Positions 40,500 to 48,932 of a DNA stretch of 64,000 bases are shown one piece after another; positions within the stretch are counted from its first letter, which is position 1, and every line of letters begins with the position of its first letter. The notes beneath the pieces were generated by a model. That model made no database searches, was not told where the DNA came from, and saw only the letters and a program-made list of their open reading frames with translations. This DNA comes from Aquibaculum sediminis. GTDB taxonomy: Bacteria > Pseudomonadota > Alphaproteobacteria > Kiloniellales > DSM-21159. The stretch spans positions 92,900 to 156,899 of the forward strand of contig NZ_JBFCVK010000009.1 in NCBI RefSeq assembly GCF_040712085.1. The letters are read 5' to 3'. Made by a program: the position numbers and the translations under genes.

Positions 40500-42612
40500 G
40501 CGCCCTCTGCTCGGTCATGTCAAAGACCAGTAGCAGGAAGGCATAGACCAGAGCCACCTCCTCCAGCTTGTCGAAACGACCGGCGGCCCCGGCATGTCCG
40601 GCGCTCATATAGGTCTTGAGCAGGAGCTGGCGCTCGGCCGGCATGCAACTCCGCAGCTTTGCCACCCACTTCGCCGGCTCCCAATAGGTCACCCGCGGAT
40701 CGGTCAGGCCGGCCGTCACCAGAATGTGTGGATAGGGGCGCTCGGCCACGTTCTGGTAGGGGCAATAGCTGCGGATGCGCTCGAAGGCCTGCGGGGACTC
40801 CAGAGGATTGCCCCATTCGTTCCATTCCGGCGGCGTGAGCGGCAGGGAGGCGTCGAGCATGGTGTTGAGGACGTCGACGAAGGGGACCTCGGCCACGGCG
40901 GCATGAAACAGCTCTGGCGCCCGGTTGAGCACGGTTCCCACCAGCATGCCGCCGGCACTTCCGCCCTGGATGGCGATCCGTCCCTGCTGCGTATAGCCCT
41001 GCTCAATCAGGTGCCGGGCCGCGGCCGTGAAGTCGGAGAAGGTGTTCTCCTTGTGCTCCAGCTTGCCCGATCGGTACCAGGCCCAGCCCTTGTCCGTGCC
41101 GCCGCGGATGTGCGCGACGGCGTGGATGAAGCCACGGTTGACCAGACTCAGCCGATTGGGCTGGAAGGCGGCGGGAATCGAAAGTCCGTAGGCACCGTAG
41201 CCGTAAAGCAGCAGCGGCGCCGAGCCGTCCAGTGCAGTGCTGCGATGGCGCAGGAGAGTGATGGGGATCTTCTCCCCGTCCTCAGCCGGCGCTTCCAGCC
41301 GCTCCACCACATAGTCTGCCGGATCGTGCCCGCTGGGGACTTCCTGCTCCTTGCGCAGCACGCGTGCCCTGGTGTTCAGGTCGTAGTCCCAGGTGCGCTG
41401 AGGTGTTGTGGGAGAAGAGTAGACGAAACGCAGGCTCGCCGTGTCGTACTCATAGCCCGGGACCAGTCCCAGGGCGTAGGCAGCTTCATCGAAGGCCACC
41501 TCATGGCTCTCGCCGTCGGATAGGCGCATGACGAAGAGGCAGGGGAGTGCATGACGGCGTTCGAGCAGCACCAGATGGTCGCGCAGAAGCAACAGATCGA
41601 GTCGCAGGCGCCCGGCTTCGTGCGGCAGGATCTCGCTCCAGGACTCCCGTCCCGGGCTGTCCTCCGGGGCTTCCATTAGCTTGAAGTCTTCGGCGTCCTC
41701 CCGGTTGGTCAGGATCAGGAAGCGGTTGCGCGGGGCGTCATGCTCCAGGCTGTAGCGTTCTTCTGCGACCCGGGGGGCGACCAGTTGGGGTGAGGACTCC
41801 GGCAGGTCGGCATCGATAAGATGGAGTTCGCTGGTCACGTGATCGTGAGCCGAGATGACGATGAAGCGCCGGGAGCTGGTTGTGGAGAGGCCGACGAAGA
41901 ACCCGGCATCCGCTTCCTGATAGATCAGGACATCCTCGGCCGGTTCGCTGCCAATGCGGTGGCGCAGCACCTTGCACGGCCGGTGCTGGGCGTCGAGCAT
42001 CACGTAGAAGAGGAAGCGACCGTCGCTGCTCCAGGCCAGATCGCCGCTGCCATCGACCAGCACCTCGGGAAGATCCCGATCGCTTGCCAGGTCGCGAATG
42101 CGAATGCGGCAATACTCTGAACCGGCCTCGTCGACCGCGTAGGCGAGAAGGCGGTGATCGGGCGAGTGGGCGGCTGCGTGCAGGTCGAAGAAGGCCTTTC
42201 CCTCGGCCAGGCGATCACAGTCGAGAAGCATTTCTTCTCCAGACTCCGAATCGCGTGGTCGACGGCAAAGCAGCGGGTGCTGCCCGCCCTGTCGAAAGCG
42301 GGAATAATATTGCCAGGGCCCGTCGGAGAGGGGCACGGAGGCGTCATCATCCTTCAGGCGGCCTTTGAGTTCCTGGAACAGCTGTTGGCGCAATCCGTCC
42401 GTCGGTGCCAGCACCGCATTGGCCCAGCGGTTCTCCCCTTCAAGGTACGCGCGAATCTCCGGGTCTAGCCGCTCCGGTTCACGCATAACCTCCTGCCACG
42501 ACGGATCGCGCAGCCAGGCATAGTCGTCGACCAAGGTGATCCCGTGCACCACTGAGGTCTGGCGCCGGCGCGGCGCGAGCGGAGGCTCGGTTCGAGATGA
42601 AGGCTCCGTCAT
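40447..42612 (-). CDS. ptrB: Oligopeptidase B-type prolyl oligopeptidase (S9A)
   Basis: 721 residues from ATG 42612 with AGGAGA 8 nt upstream. An N-terminal seven-bladed propeller region begins at VVHGITLVDDYAWLRDPSW. The alpha/beta-hydrolase domain has the catalytic triad Ser552 in GGSAGGM, Asp638 in AGLTDPRV and His673 in SAGHAGAAGRF. It cleaves peptides (in oligopeptidase B after Lys/Arg), in the cytosol. E. coli PtrB is 686 residues. The last 17 residues, from Leu705 (LRPDRIQSEPHGFRSNA), are encoded by the 64-bp palindrome copy 2 and do not resemble a family C-terminus; the original end was probably near DMTEQRA. Convergent with dxs, divergent from a NUDIX gene. Confidence 0.92.
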   Translation of the reverse strand: MTEPSSRTEPPLAPRRRQTSVVHGITLVDDYAWLRDPSWQEVMREPERLDPEIRAYLEGENRWANAVLAPTDGLRQQLFQELKGRLKDDDASVPLSDGPWQYYSRFRQGGQHPLLCRRPRDSESGEEMLLDCDRLAEGKAFFDLHAAAHSPDHRLLAYAVDEAGSEYCRIRIRDLASDRDLPEVLVDGSGDLAWSSDGRFLFYVMLDAQHRPCKVLRHRIGSEPAEDVLIYQEADAGFFVGLSTTSSRRFIVISAHDHVTSELHLIDADLPESSPQLVAPRVAEERYSLEHDAPRNRFLILTNREDAEDFKLMEAPEDSPGRESWSEILPHEAGRLRLDLLLLRDHLVLLERRHALPCLFVMRLSDGESHEVAFDEAAYALGLVPGYEYDTASLRFVYSSPTTPQRTWDYDLNTRARVLRKEQEVPSGHDPADYVVERLEAPAEDGEKIPITLLRHRSTALDGSAPLLLYGYGAYGLSIPAAFQPNRLSLVNRGFIHAVAHIRGGTDKGWAWYRSGKLEHKENTFSDFTAAARHLIEQGYTQQGRIAIQGGSAGGMLVGTVLNRAPELFHAAVAEVPFVDVLNTMLDASLPLTPPEWNEWGNPLESPQAFERIRSYCPYQNVAERPYPHILVTAGLTDPRVTYWEPAKWVAKLRSCMPAERQLLLKTYMSAGHAGAAGRFDKLEEVALVYAFLLLVFDMTEQRALRPDRIQSEPHGFRSNA

Positions 42613-42678
42613 GTCTCTTGTCTCCTGAAAGGCCGGACCGCTGCTACATAGGGGTGTGAGGGTTTGGAGGAAATGCCG

Positions 42679-43158
42679 ATGGCACAGAACACGTCTCGGG
42701 GCCACACCCTGGCCCGCCGGCTCTGGTTGGCCTGTCCGCCGGGCCTGCGCCGCACGGCCGTGGCCGGACTGAACGACCGTTTCACCGTAGCGGTTCTGGG
42801 CGTCTTCTTCGATCCCCGCGGCCGGGTACTGCTGCTGCGCCATCTCTGGCACGCCAGGAACGGCTGGGCGCTGCCGTCCGGCTTCATCGAGGCGCGAGAA
42901 ACGCCGGAAGCGGGACTGCTACGCGAACTGCGGGAGGAAACGGGCCTCGAGGGCGCGAGCCTGCGTCTGCTGGAAGCCAGGACGATCGCCAAGCGCAAGC
43001 ACCTCGAGCTCTTCTTCTCCGGAACGGTCGGCGTGCCGGAGCCGATCTCCCTGAACTACGAGATCCGCGAGGCGGGCTGGTTTGCGCCCGATGCCTTGCC
43101 GGACGGCCTCAGCGAAGCCCATCGGGGACCGATCGCCGCCGCCCGGTTGCGCGTTTAG
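42679..43158 (+). CDS. NUDIX hydrolase
   Basis: 159 residues from ATG 42679; GGAGG lies 8 nt before this ATG and only 2 nt before the ATG at 42673, which decides the start. The NUDIX box is GFIEARETPEAGLLRELREETGL (GX5EX7REUXEEXGU). It follows FTVAVLGVFFDPRGRVLLLRH, a typical first strand. These enzymes hydrolyse nucleoside diphosphates linked to another moiety, such as oxidised nucleotides, ADP-ribose or NADH; the substrate is not evident. An N-terminal segment LARRLWLACPPGLRRTAVAGLNDRF precedes the fold. It ends 7 bp from the convergent bamE. Confidence 0.92.
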   Translation: MAQNTSRGHTLARRLWLACPPGLRRTAVAGLNDRFTVAVLGVFFDPRGRVLLLRHLWHARNGWALPSGFIEARETPEAGLLRELREETGLEGASLRLLEARTIAKRKHLELFFSGTVGVPEPISLNYEIREAGWFAPDALPDGLSEAHRGPIAAARLRV

Positions 43159-43165
43159 GCCGGGG

Positions 43166-43630
43166 TCAGTCGGTGTTGAAGCGGCCGAGATTGCCCAGGA
43201 GCTGCTGCACGATGGTGATGTCCTGGCCCTCGGTTGGGGTCTCCCGCTCGACGAGTTCAACCTCCTGGCCGTCCTCCAGGCCAAAGAGGTTCACCTGAGA
43301 CACGCGGTCGGTCTCGTCGAACAGCACTTCCACGACCTGCCGTTCCGTCACCTCCGGATCGAAAAAGGCCACCTTCTCGGTCCGCTGTCCGATGTAGTAC
43401 CAGACCGGACCCTGAAAGCTCGAAATGGTGGAGGGGGTGCCGAGAATGTAGAGCACATCGTCGCGGGTGGACATGCCGGGTCTGACCTCGGCCACGACGT
43501 CCGGATCGAAGCGCATGCCGCGGTTGTCCACCCTGGGGCTGCAGGCTGCCAGCGTTGCCGCCAGGGCAAGGCCGACAAGGCCGGCGCGCACCAACCCTCG
43601 TGTGGAAGCTGGACCTCTCGAAGATGTCAT
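43166..43630 (-). CDS. bamE: Outer-membrane assembly lipoprotein BamE (SmpA/OmlA)
   Basis: 154 residues from ATG 43630 with GGAG 8 nt upstream. A lipoprotein signal ends in LAAC (27-30), so Cys30 is lipidated. The BamE fold follows: VVAEVRPGMSTRDDVLYILGTPS and FQGPVWYYIGQRTEKVAFF, typical of the SmpA/OmlA family. It anchors in the outer membrane and stabilises the BamABCDE complex inserting beta-barrel proteins. It is divergent from the cytochrome bc1 chaperone gene across 110 bp, as in many alphaproteobacteria. Complete. Confidence 0.93.
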   Translation of the reverse strand: MTSSRGPASTRGLVRAGLVGLALAATLAACSPRVDNRGMRFDPDVVAEVRPGMSTRDDVLYILGTPSTISSFQGPVWYYIGQRTEKVAFFDPEVTERQVVEVLFDETDRVSQVNLFGLEDGQEVELVERETPTEGQDITIVQQLLGNLGRFNTD

Positions 43631-43740
43631 GGACTCTACTCCGCCGCCACCGCGGCCGCAAAATGACTGTTACGCCGCTTGATTAACCCCGGCCGCTCGG
43701 CCATTTCAAGGTTCGGCAAGACTATAAGGGCCCAGACGTC

Positions 43741-44325
43741 ATGATGCGATCACTGTTTCAGCGCGTATTTCCCGGCAATCCGGTAGAGGAGCCGGCGCGT
43801 GCGCTGTACGAGAGCATCGTCCATCAAGCGCGCTGCCCGGAGTTCTATACAGCATGCGGCGTTCCGGATTCGACCGACGGACGTTTCGAGATGCTGCTGC
43901 TGCACACCGCCTTGGTGATGCGCCGGCTGCGGCAGGACGGTGAAGCGGCCGCCGGGCTGCGCCAGACGCTGTTCGACACGCTGATCTTCGATATGGACCA
44001 GTCCTTGCGACAAAGCGGGGTTGGCGACCTGAAGGTCGGCCCCAAGCTCAAGCGGATGGGTGAAGCCTTTTATGGGCGCTCGAAGGCCTATGACGACGGC
44101 CTGGACAGCGCTGAAATGAACGGCCTCCGGGAGGCGCTCGTCCGTAACGTCTACGGCACCACGACAGCGCCCTCCGATGCTGTGCTCGAGGAACTGGCGC
44201 ACTACATGAGGAAGACGGACGGGCTGCTCGCCCAGCAGGATCGAGCTGCCCTTCTGCAAGGCAAGCCTCATTTCGCCGCTCCGCCAGCCCCAGAGGCTGT
44301 GGCACAACAAGCCCTCACGTCTTGA
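43741..44325 (+). CDS. Ubiquinol-cytochrome c chaperone family protein (CBP3-like)
   Basis: 194 residues. The family segments are FYTACGVPDSTDGRFEMLLLHTALVMRRL, then QTLFDTLIFDMDQSLRQSGVGDLKVGPKLKRM and GEAFYGRSKAYDDGL, which match the alphaproteobacterial/mitochondrial CBP3 (UQCC1) family. It assists assembly of cytochrome b in the bc1 complex; no signal peptide, so it acts on the cytoplasmic side of the inner membrane. It is followed 77 bp later by DUF177, the standard neighbour. Complete length. Confidence 0.93.
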   Translation: MMRSLFQRVFPGNPVEEPARALYESIVHQARCPEFYTACGVPDSTDGRFEMLLLHTALVMRRLRQDGEAAAGLRQTLFDTLIFDMDQSLRQSGVGDLKVGPKLKRMGEAFYGRSKAYDDGLDSAEMNGLREALVRNVYGTTTAPSDAVLEELAHYMRKTDGLLAQQDRAALLQGKPHFAAPPAPEAVAQQALTS

Positions 44326-44402
44326 CGCAGAGCATCTGGGGATCGAGGTGTGTCGGAGGATCGGCGCAGGCACAGCCGAGCCAAGGATCACGAGCAAGGA
44401 TC

Positions 44403-44957
44403 ATGTCAGAAACCAAATCCAACGAATTCACCCGACCACTCGTACTGGCCCAGATCGGTGACCGCGAGAGCCGGCACAAGATCGCCGCCGAGGAAGAGGA
44501 GCGTTCAGCGCTGGCCAAACGCCTTAGGCTTCAAGGCATAGATCGCCTGGAAGGGGAACTGGCGGTGCGGCGCGTTCGCGGAGGCGCTGCGCTGAAGGTC
44601 TCCGGCTCCCTGACCGCCGACGTCACGCAGACCTGCATTGCGACGCTCACGCCGCTCCCTGTGCAGGTGCAGGACAGCTTCCTCGAGAGTTTTGCATTGG
44701 AGCACAAAGGGTCCGAGGCAACTGAGATTGATCTCTCCCTCGCGGAAGAAGATGGCATCGAGCCGCTTGGACCGGAACTCTATGCCAACGGCACCTTTGA
44801 CCTTGGGGAGCTTCTGGTGCAACTTCTCGCCGAACGACTGGATCCCTATCCGCGGCATGCCGATGCTCCCTCGGCTGAGGGTGAGTGGGGCGCAGCCGCA
44901 AACGGGGAAAGCGAAGCCAGTCCCTTTGCAGAGCTTGCCCGGAAGTTGAAGCAGTAG
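44403..44957 (+). CDS. DUF177 (YceD-like) protein upstream of rpmF
   Basis: 184 residues from ATG 44403. The family core GAALKVSGSLTADVTQTCIATLTPLPVQVQDSF with the C-x-V/T-L pattern and DLGELLVQLLAERLDPYPRH are DUF177 features. YceD-family proteins are co-transcribed with rpmF and, in plants and bacteria, linked to 23S rRNA accumulation. It is acidic and cytosolic. Placed between the bc1 chaperone and rpmF as in most alphaproteobacteria, with a 109 bp gap to rpmF that contains a promoter candidate. Confidence 0.92.
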   Translation: MSETKSNEFTRPLVLAQIGDRESRHKIAAEEEERSALAKRLRLQGIDRLEGELAVRRVRGGAALKVSGSLTADVTQTCIATLTPLPVQVQDSFLESFALEHKGSEATEIDLSLAEEDGIEPLGPELYANGTFDLGELLVQLLAERLDPYPRHADAPSAEGEWGAAANGESEASPFAELARKLKQ

Positions 44958-44988
44958 CAGCATGCCCGTAAGGCTGTCAGCGTCGGGC

Positions 44989-45017
44989 TTGTGACAGCGG
45001 AGTATTTTCTGTAACTA
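44989..45017 (+). promoter_or_regulatory. Candidate promoter of rpmF-plsX-fabH
   Basis: TTGTGA (44989-44994), a 17-nt spacer and TAACTA (45012-45017) form a plausible sigma-70 promoter 50 bp upstream of rpmF. Confidence 0.4.
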
Positions 45018-45066
45018 ACGGCGCGCCGCCGCTGGGGTGGTCTGCGCTTATTGCGAGAGTAGAATC

Positions 45067-45252
45067 ATGGCAGTACCTAAGAAAAAAGTTTCCAAGTCCC
45101 GGCGCGACATGCGTCGCGCCCACGACGCCCTCAAGTCTCCGTCCTATGTCGAGGACCAGGACAGCGGCGAGTTGCGGCGTCCGCATCACATCGATCTGAA
45201 ATCGGGTATGTACCGGGGCCGTCAGGTTCTGGAGCCCAAGAGCGATTTTTGA
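45067..45252 (+). CDS. rpmF: 50S ribosomal protein L32
   Basis: 61 residues: MAVPKKKVSKSRRDMRRAHD at the N-terminus, and DSGELRRPHHIDLKSGMYRG, the alphaproteobacterial L32 form that lacks zinc-binding cysteines. It is a component of the large ribosomal subunit. AGAG precedes the ATG at 45067. It heads the rpmF-plsX-fabH cluster linking ribosome and membrane-lipid synthesis, found across bacteria. Confidence 0.97.
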   Translation: MAVPKKKVSKSRRDMRRAHDALKSPSYVEDQDSGELRRPHHIDLKSGMYRGRQVLEPKSDF

Positions 45253-45292
45253 TCGGTCCGGTGTGATGCCACGGACGCCGCAGCACTAGGCC

Positions 45293-46351
45293 ATGGTCGT
45301 GGGTGGTCGGCTCACTCTGGCACTGGACGCGATGGGCGGGGATCATGCCCCGTCCGCCGTTGTGCGCGGCGCCAACTTGGCCCTGCGGCGCCATCCGGAT
45401 ACGGAGTTTCTCTTTTTCGGACGGGAAGGGGATCTGCGCCCCCTGATCGACCGGATGCGGAAGCTGCGCGGTGTCTCTCAAATCGTGCACACCGACTCTG
45501 TGGTGGCGAGCGATGAAAAGCCCTCCGTGGCGCTGCGGAGCGGGCGCAAGTCCTCCATGCGGCTTGCAATCGATGCCGTGCGCGATGGCCAGGCCAATGC
45601 GGTCGTCTCCGGTGGAAACACCGGTGCGCTGATGGCTATGGCAAAGTTCGCGCTCCGCACGCTTCCGGGAGTGGATCGGCCGGCGATCAGTTCCTTCTTC
45701 CCCACATTGCGTGGGGAAACGGTGATGCTCGACCTGGGCGCCAACGTGGTCTGCGACGCACGAAACCTGGTCCAGTTCGCGGTCATGGGGAACTGCTTCT
45801 GCCGCAGTGTGCTCGGCATCCCTGAGCCCACCTATGCGCTCCTCAACGTCGGTTCGGAGGACATGAAGGGCGGAGAGACCCTGCAGGAAGCGGCCGCCAT
45901 TCTGCGCGACCTGTCGCTGCCAGGCACCTTCGTCGGCTTTGTCGAGGGTGATGACATCGCCAAGGGCACGGTGGACGTCGTGGTGACCGACGGCTTTACC
46001 GGCAATGTGGCGCTGAAAACCGCGGAAGGCACGGCAACGCTGTACAGCGAGTTCCTGCAGCGCACCTTCCGGAGTTCGCTCTTGGCGGGGTTGGGGTATC
46101 TGTTGGCCCGGCCGGCGATGCACAAGCTGCGCAAGCGTGTCGATCCGCGGCGCTATAACGGAGCTGTCTTTCTCGGCTTGAACGGCATAGCTGTGAAAAG
46201 CCATGGGGGAACCGACGCCCTGGGCTTTGCCCACGCCATCGGCGTGTCCGTCGATCTGGCCCGGCACGGTTTTCTGGACGCGATGCGTAAGGATCTTGAG
46301 GGGGTGGCAGACGTGCTGAGCAATCCACAGGTACAGGCGGCAGCTGTCTGA
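45293..46351 (+). CDS. plsX: Phosphate acyltransferase PlsX
   Basis: 352 residues. LALDAMGGDHAPSAVVRGA opens the fold, and AVVSGGNTGALMA and TVMLDLGANVVCDARNLVQFA are hallmark segments; the C-terminus is GTDALGFAHAIGVSVDLAR. The enzyme converts acyl-ACP and phosphate to acyl-phosphate, which PlsY uses to make lysophosphatidate. Start ATG 45293 is 40 bp after rpmF. Its stop overlaps the fabH start by one base (TGATG). Peripheral membrane enzyme, complete length. Confidence 0.96.
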   Translation: MVVGGRLTLALDAMGGDHAPSAVVRGANLALRRHPDTEFLFFGREGDLRPLIDRMRKLRGVSQIVHTDSVVASDEKPSVALRSGRKSSMRLAIDAVRDGQANAVVSGGNTGALMAMAKFALRTLPGVDRPAISSFFPTLRGETVMLDLGANVVCDARNLVQFAVMGNCFCRSVLGIPEPTYALLNVGSEDMKGGETLQEAAAILRDLSLPGTFVGFVEGDDIAKGTVDVVVTDGFTGNVALKTAEGTATLYSEFLQRTFRSSLLAGLGYLLARPAMHKLRKRVDPRRYNGAVFLGLNGIAVKSHGGTDALGFAHAIGVSVDLARHGFLDAMRKDLEGVADVLSNPQVQAAAV

Positions 46352-47325
46352 TGACCCAGCGTTCCGTTATTGTGGGTTGTGGTTCCTACCTGCCACAAAA
46401 CATCCTGACCAACCAGGATCTGGCAGCCCGCCTCGATACCTCCGACGATTGGATCCGCGATCGCACCGGGATTTGCCAGCGCCACATTGCGGCTGAAGGC
46501 GAGGTGACCTCGGATCTTGCTTTGGCAGCCGCCAAGGATGCCCTGCAATCCGCCGGAATGCCGGTCGAGGATCTGGACCTTATCATCTGTGCCACATCGA
46601 CGCCGGACGAGACTTTCCCGGCAACGGCAACACGGGTGCAGGCCCGGCTGGGCATGACCCGTGGGGCGGCCTTCGATGTCCAGGCCGTGTGTAGCGGGTT
46701 CGTCTATGCCTTGGCTGTGGCGGACAACTTCGTGCGCGCCGGTCAGGCCCGCAACGTCCTGGTCATCGGCGCGGAAACCTTCAGCCGCATCCTCGACTGG
46801 GAAGACCGTTCGACCTGCGTGCTGTTCGGTGACGGGGCAGGGGCCGTGGTGCTTTCCGCTCAGCCGCTTAATGGCGCCGATCGCCAGCGCGGCGTTCTCT
46901 CCACCCACATCTATTCGGATGGTCGGCATCACGACGCCCTCTACGTGGACGGCGGCCCATCTTCGACACAGACCACCGGCCTGCTGCGCATGCAGGGCCG
47001 CGAAGTGTTTCGCCATGCCGTGGTCAAGATGGCGGCAGCCATCGACACGGCACTGGAGCACAATGGCCTGACCCCGGGCGACATCGACTGGCTCGTGCCG
47101 CACCAGGCGAACATCCGCATCATCGAGGCCATGGCCAAGCGCCTCAACCTGCCGCGTGATCGCGTGGTAGCGACAGTGGACAAGCACGCCAACACCTCGG
47201 CAGCCTCCATTCCCCTGGCGCTGGCCGAAGCGAGCAGAGACGGCCGTCTGCAACAGGGCGATCTGGTGCTTCTGGAAGCCATGGGCGGCGGTTTCACCTG
47301 GGGCTCGGCCGTCATTCGCTGGTAA
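46351..47325 (+). CDS. fabH: 3-oxoacyl-ACP synthase III (FabH)
   Basis: 324 residues. The catalytic triad is Cys114 in DVQAVCSGFVYAL, His251 in VPHQANIRI and Asn281 in KHANTSAAS. The start SVIVGCGSYLPQNILTN and WIRDRTGICQRH are typical. It condenses acetyl-CoA with malonyl-ACP to initiate type II fatty-acid synthesis. Translationally coupled to plsX. It ends 128 bp before ihfA, where a new promoter is likely. Confidence 0.97.
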   Translation: MTQRSVIVGCGSYLPQNILTNQDLAARLDTSDDWIRDRTGICQRHIAAEGEVTSDLALAAAKDALQSAGMPVEDLDLIICATSTPDETFPATATRVQARLGMTRGAAFDVQAVCSGFVYALAVADNFVRAGQARNVLVIGAETFSRILDWEDRSTCVLFGDGAGAVVLSAQPLNGADRQRGVLSTHIYSDGRHHDALYVDGGPSSTQTTGLLRMQGREVFRHAVVKMAAAIDTALEHNGLTPGDIDWLVPHQANIRIIEAMAKRLNLPRDRVVATVDKHANTSAASIPLALAEASRDGRLQQGDLVLLEAMGGGFTWGSAVIRW

Positions 47326-47399
47326 CAACCGGCTCTCCCATCGATCAGGTACCTGCGGTCATCCTGTGCTCCCGGAAAAGTCACGGGCCTCAAGCATGA

Positions 47400-47428
47400 T
47401 TGACCGCTATAACGCCTTGCGATAACGT
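47400..47428 (+). promoter_or_regulatory. Candidate promoter of ihfA-merR
   Basis: TTGACC (47400-47405), 17 nt, TAACGT (47423-47428), placed 26 bp before the ihfA start. A 10-bp direct repeat GAAAAGTCAC flanks it (about 47375-47384 and 47431-47440), which may be a control site. Confidence 0.4.
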
Positions 47429-47453
47429 TTTGAAAAGTCACACGGAGGCGGGC

Positions 47454-47756
47454 ATGGCTGGGCGAACGATCACGCGTGCAGACTTGGGGGAAGCCGTCTA
47501 CCAGGAGGTGGGGTTGTCCCGCAACGAATCGTCGGAACTGGTTGAAATGGTTCTGGACGAGATGTCCGACGCTCTGGTGCGCGGAGAACTGGTCAAGATT
47601 TCCTCATTCGGCACATTCACATCGCGCGAGAAGGGTGAGCGAATCGGACGAAATCCCAAGACTGGTGAAGAAGTGCCCATTCTGCCCCGTCGGGTCCTGG
47701 TGTTTCGCGCCTCTCATGTGTTGAAGAATCGCATCAACAGTGGCCGTCGGGCCTGA
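47454..47756 (+). CDS. ihfA: Integration host factor alpha subunit
   Basis: 100 residues from ATG 47454 with GGAGG 7 nt upstream. The sequence MAGRTITRADLGEAVYQEVG, then LVKISSFGTFTSREKGERIG and RNPKTGEEVPILPRRV, which includes the DNA-intercalating proline loop, identify IhfA. With IhfB it bends DNA at specific sites for transcription, recombination and replication. It is followed 14 bp later by a MerR-like regulator, the conserved partner gene in alphaproteobacteria. Complete. Confidence 0.96.
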   Translation: MAGRTITRADLGEAVYQEVGLSRNESSELVEMVLDEMSDALVRGELVKISSFGTFTSREKGERIGRNPKTGEEVPILPRRVLVFRASHVLKNRINSGRRA

Positions 47757-47770
47757 AGGCCGGAGAGTTT

Positions 47771-48172
47771 ATGAGCGCCCTACGCCAAGACGGAAAATCC
47801 GCCGCCGCCTTTCGCACCATCAGCGAGGTTGCGAGGGAGCTGGAGGTAGAGCAGCACGTTCTGCGCTTCTGGGAAACCAAGTTTCCGCAGGTCAAACCAC
47901 TCAAGCGCGGCGGTGGCCGCCGCTACTATCGCCCGGAAGACATCGAACTGCTGCGTCGCATTCGTGACCTGCTGCGTGAAGACGGATTCTCCATCCGCGG
48001 CGTACAGAAGCTTCTGAAGGAGAACGGGGTTCAGGCCATCGTCAAGGGCGAGGAGAAACGCCCGGTGGCGCCGCCCGAAACGGATCCGGCGCAGGACGAC
48101 AAGCGCGCGAAACTGGGCGAGGTGCTGCGTGAACTTAAAGAGGTCCAGGGCCTGTTGCAGGCCGCGCGCTGA
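47771..48172 (+). CDS. MerR-family transcriptional regulator next to ihfA
   Basis: 133 residues. Winged helix: FRTISEVARELEVEQHVLRFWETKF, then KPLKRGGGRRYYRPEDIELLRRI. No effector-binding domain follows; the C-terminus is a charged helical stretch (KLGEVLRELKEVQGLLQAAR), probably the dimer coiled coil. The conserved ihfA-merR pairing is known, but the gene's target is not. It has no metal-binding cysteines, so it is not a metal sensor like MerR itself. Same transcript as ihfA. Confidence 0.93.
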   Translation: MSALRQDGKSAAAFRTISEVARELEVEQHVLRFWETKFPQVKPLKRGGGRRYYRPEDIELLRRIRDLLREDGFSIRGVQKLLKENGVQAIVKGEEKRPVAPPETDPAQDDKRAKLGEVLRELKEVQGLLQAAR

Positions 48173-48293
48173 AACGCCTGGGACCCGAGGCCGGGTTCAC
48201 ATCTTGGATATTTCCTGTTTTTAGCGTGTTAGGGCACGTAATTAGTTTTCTGCATTAGCCATCAAACACCCCGGAAAAGCGGCAGGGCGAGCG

Positions 48294-48322
48294 TTGTCAG
48301 ACCGGGGCCGGGTCGTTATATA
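48294..48322 (+). promoter_or_regulatory. Promoter of the tRNA-Pro gene
   Basis: TTGTCA (48294-48299), a 17-nt GC-rich spacer and TATATA (48317-48322) lie 39 bp before the tRNA. Strong -35 and good -10, as expected for a stable RNA gene. The stretch 48173-48293 before it holds no gene. Confidence 0.6.
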
Positions 48323-48361
48323 GAAGCCAGCCGAACGACATCGTGTTCGGCCCCCAAGTGA

Positions 48362-48438
48362 CGGAGCGTAGCGCAGTCTGGTAGCGCATCAGTCTGGGGG
48401 ACTGGGGGTCGTGGGTTCGAATCCCGCCGCTCCGACCA
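48362..48438 (+). tRNA. tRNA-Pro(GGG)
   Basis: 77 nt including an encoded CCA (48436-48438). The acceptor stem pairs CGGAGCG with CGCTCCG, the D-arm is GCGC...GCGC, the anticodon stem is TCAGT/ACTGG (one T-G pair) with loop CTGGGGG, giving anticodon GGG, and the T-arm contains GGTTCGAATCC. It decodes CCC/CCU proline codons. A terminator follows 7 bp later. The location after ihfA-merR is the standard alphaproteobacterial one. Confidence 0.97.
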
Positions 48439-48444
48439 ACGAAG

Positions 48445-48476
48445 AACCCGGCAGGACCATCCCTGCCGGGTTTTTT
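48445..48476 (+). terminator. Intrinsic terminator after tRNA-Pro
   Basis: AACCCGGCAGG (48445-48455) pairs with CCTGCCGGGTT (48462-48472) around a 6-nt loop and runs into TTTTTT. It also lies 2 bp from the end of the convergent YeeE gene, so it could act on both strands. Confidence 0.93.
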
Positions 48477-48477
48477 G

Positions 48478-48927
48478 TCATTGACCGTAGGCGACATCCC
48501 GTCCCGGAGCGGACAGACGCCGATAGGCGAGCATGCCCAGTAGCATGGCAACCACGAAGATCACTGTTTCCATGCGCCCGAAGGCAAGACCGGCAATCGC
48601 CGGTCCGGGGCAGTAGCCGACCAGACCCCACCCCGCACCGAACAGCAACGCACCGCCAATCAATCGGCCATCGAGGTCACGGCGCTGAGGAATCTCAAAT
48701 CGATCGCCCAGGATCGGTGCCTCACGACGCCGGGCGATATAGAAGCCCGGTGCGGCGAACAGCAGCGCGGCCCCCATCACCAAGCCTAGGCTGGGGTCCC
48801 AGGTGCCGGTCGCAATGCCGCCGAAATCGAGGAAGGCCAGCACCTTCTCCGGATTCACCATCTGGGAAACGGTCAGGCCGATGCCGAACAGCAGGCCGGC
48901 GAAAAGCCCTACAAAGGGGATGAGCAT
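48478..48927 (-). CDS. YeeE/YedE-family half-transporter (C-terminal-half-like)
   Basis: 149 residues from ATG 48927, the usual start MLIPFVGLFAGLLFGIGLTV. Four helices are visible; LTVSQMVNPEKVLAFLDFGG and GYCPGPAIAGLAFG, with the conserved Cys, are typical. YeeE/YedE (DUF395, TsuA-like) proteins carry thiosulfate or other sulfur species through cysteine relays. This is the partner of the gene just upstream (5 bp gap), the two together corresponding to one full-length YeeE. Divergent from a DUF442 gene, which suggests sulfide/thiosulfate handling. Confidence 0.87.
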   Translation of the reverse strand: MLIPFVGLFAGLLFGIGLTVSQMVNPEKVLAFLDFGGIATGTWDPSLGLVMGAALLFAAPGFYIARRREAPILGDRFEIPQRRDLDGRLIGGALLFGAGWGLVGYCPGPAIAGLAFGRMETVIFVVAMLLGMLAYRRLSAPGRDVAYGQ

Positions 48928-48932
48928 GATTG

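Noticed and set aside
48182..48197. ACCCG/CGGGT hairpin after the MerR gene as a terminator.
   Set aside because: Only five base pairs and no adjacent T-run; the T-rich stretch is over 20 nt further on.
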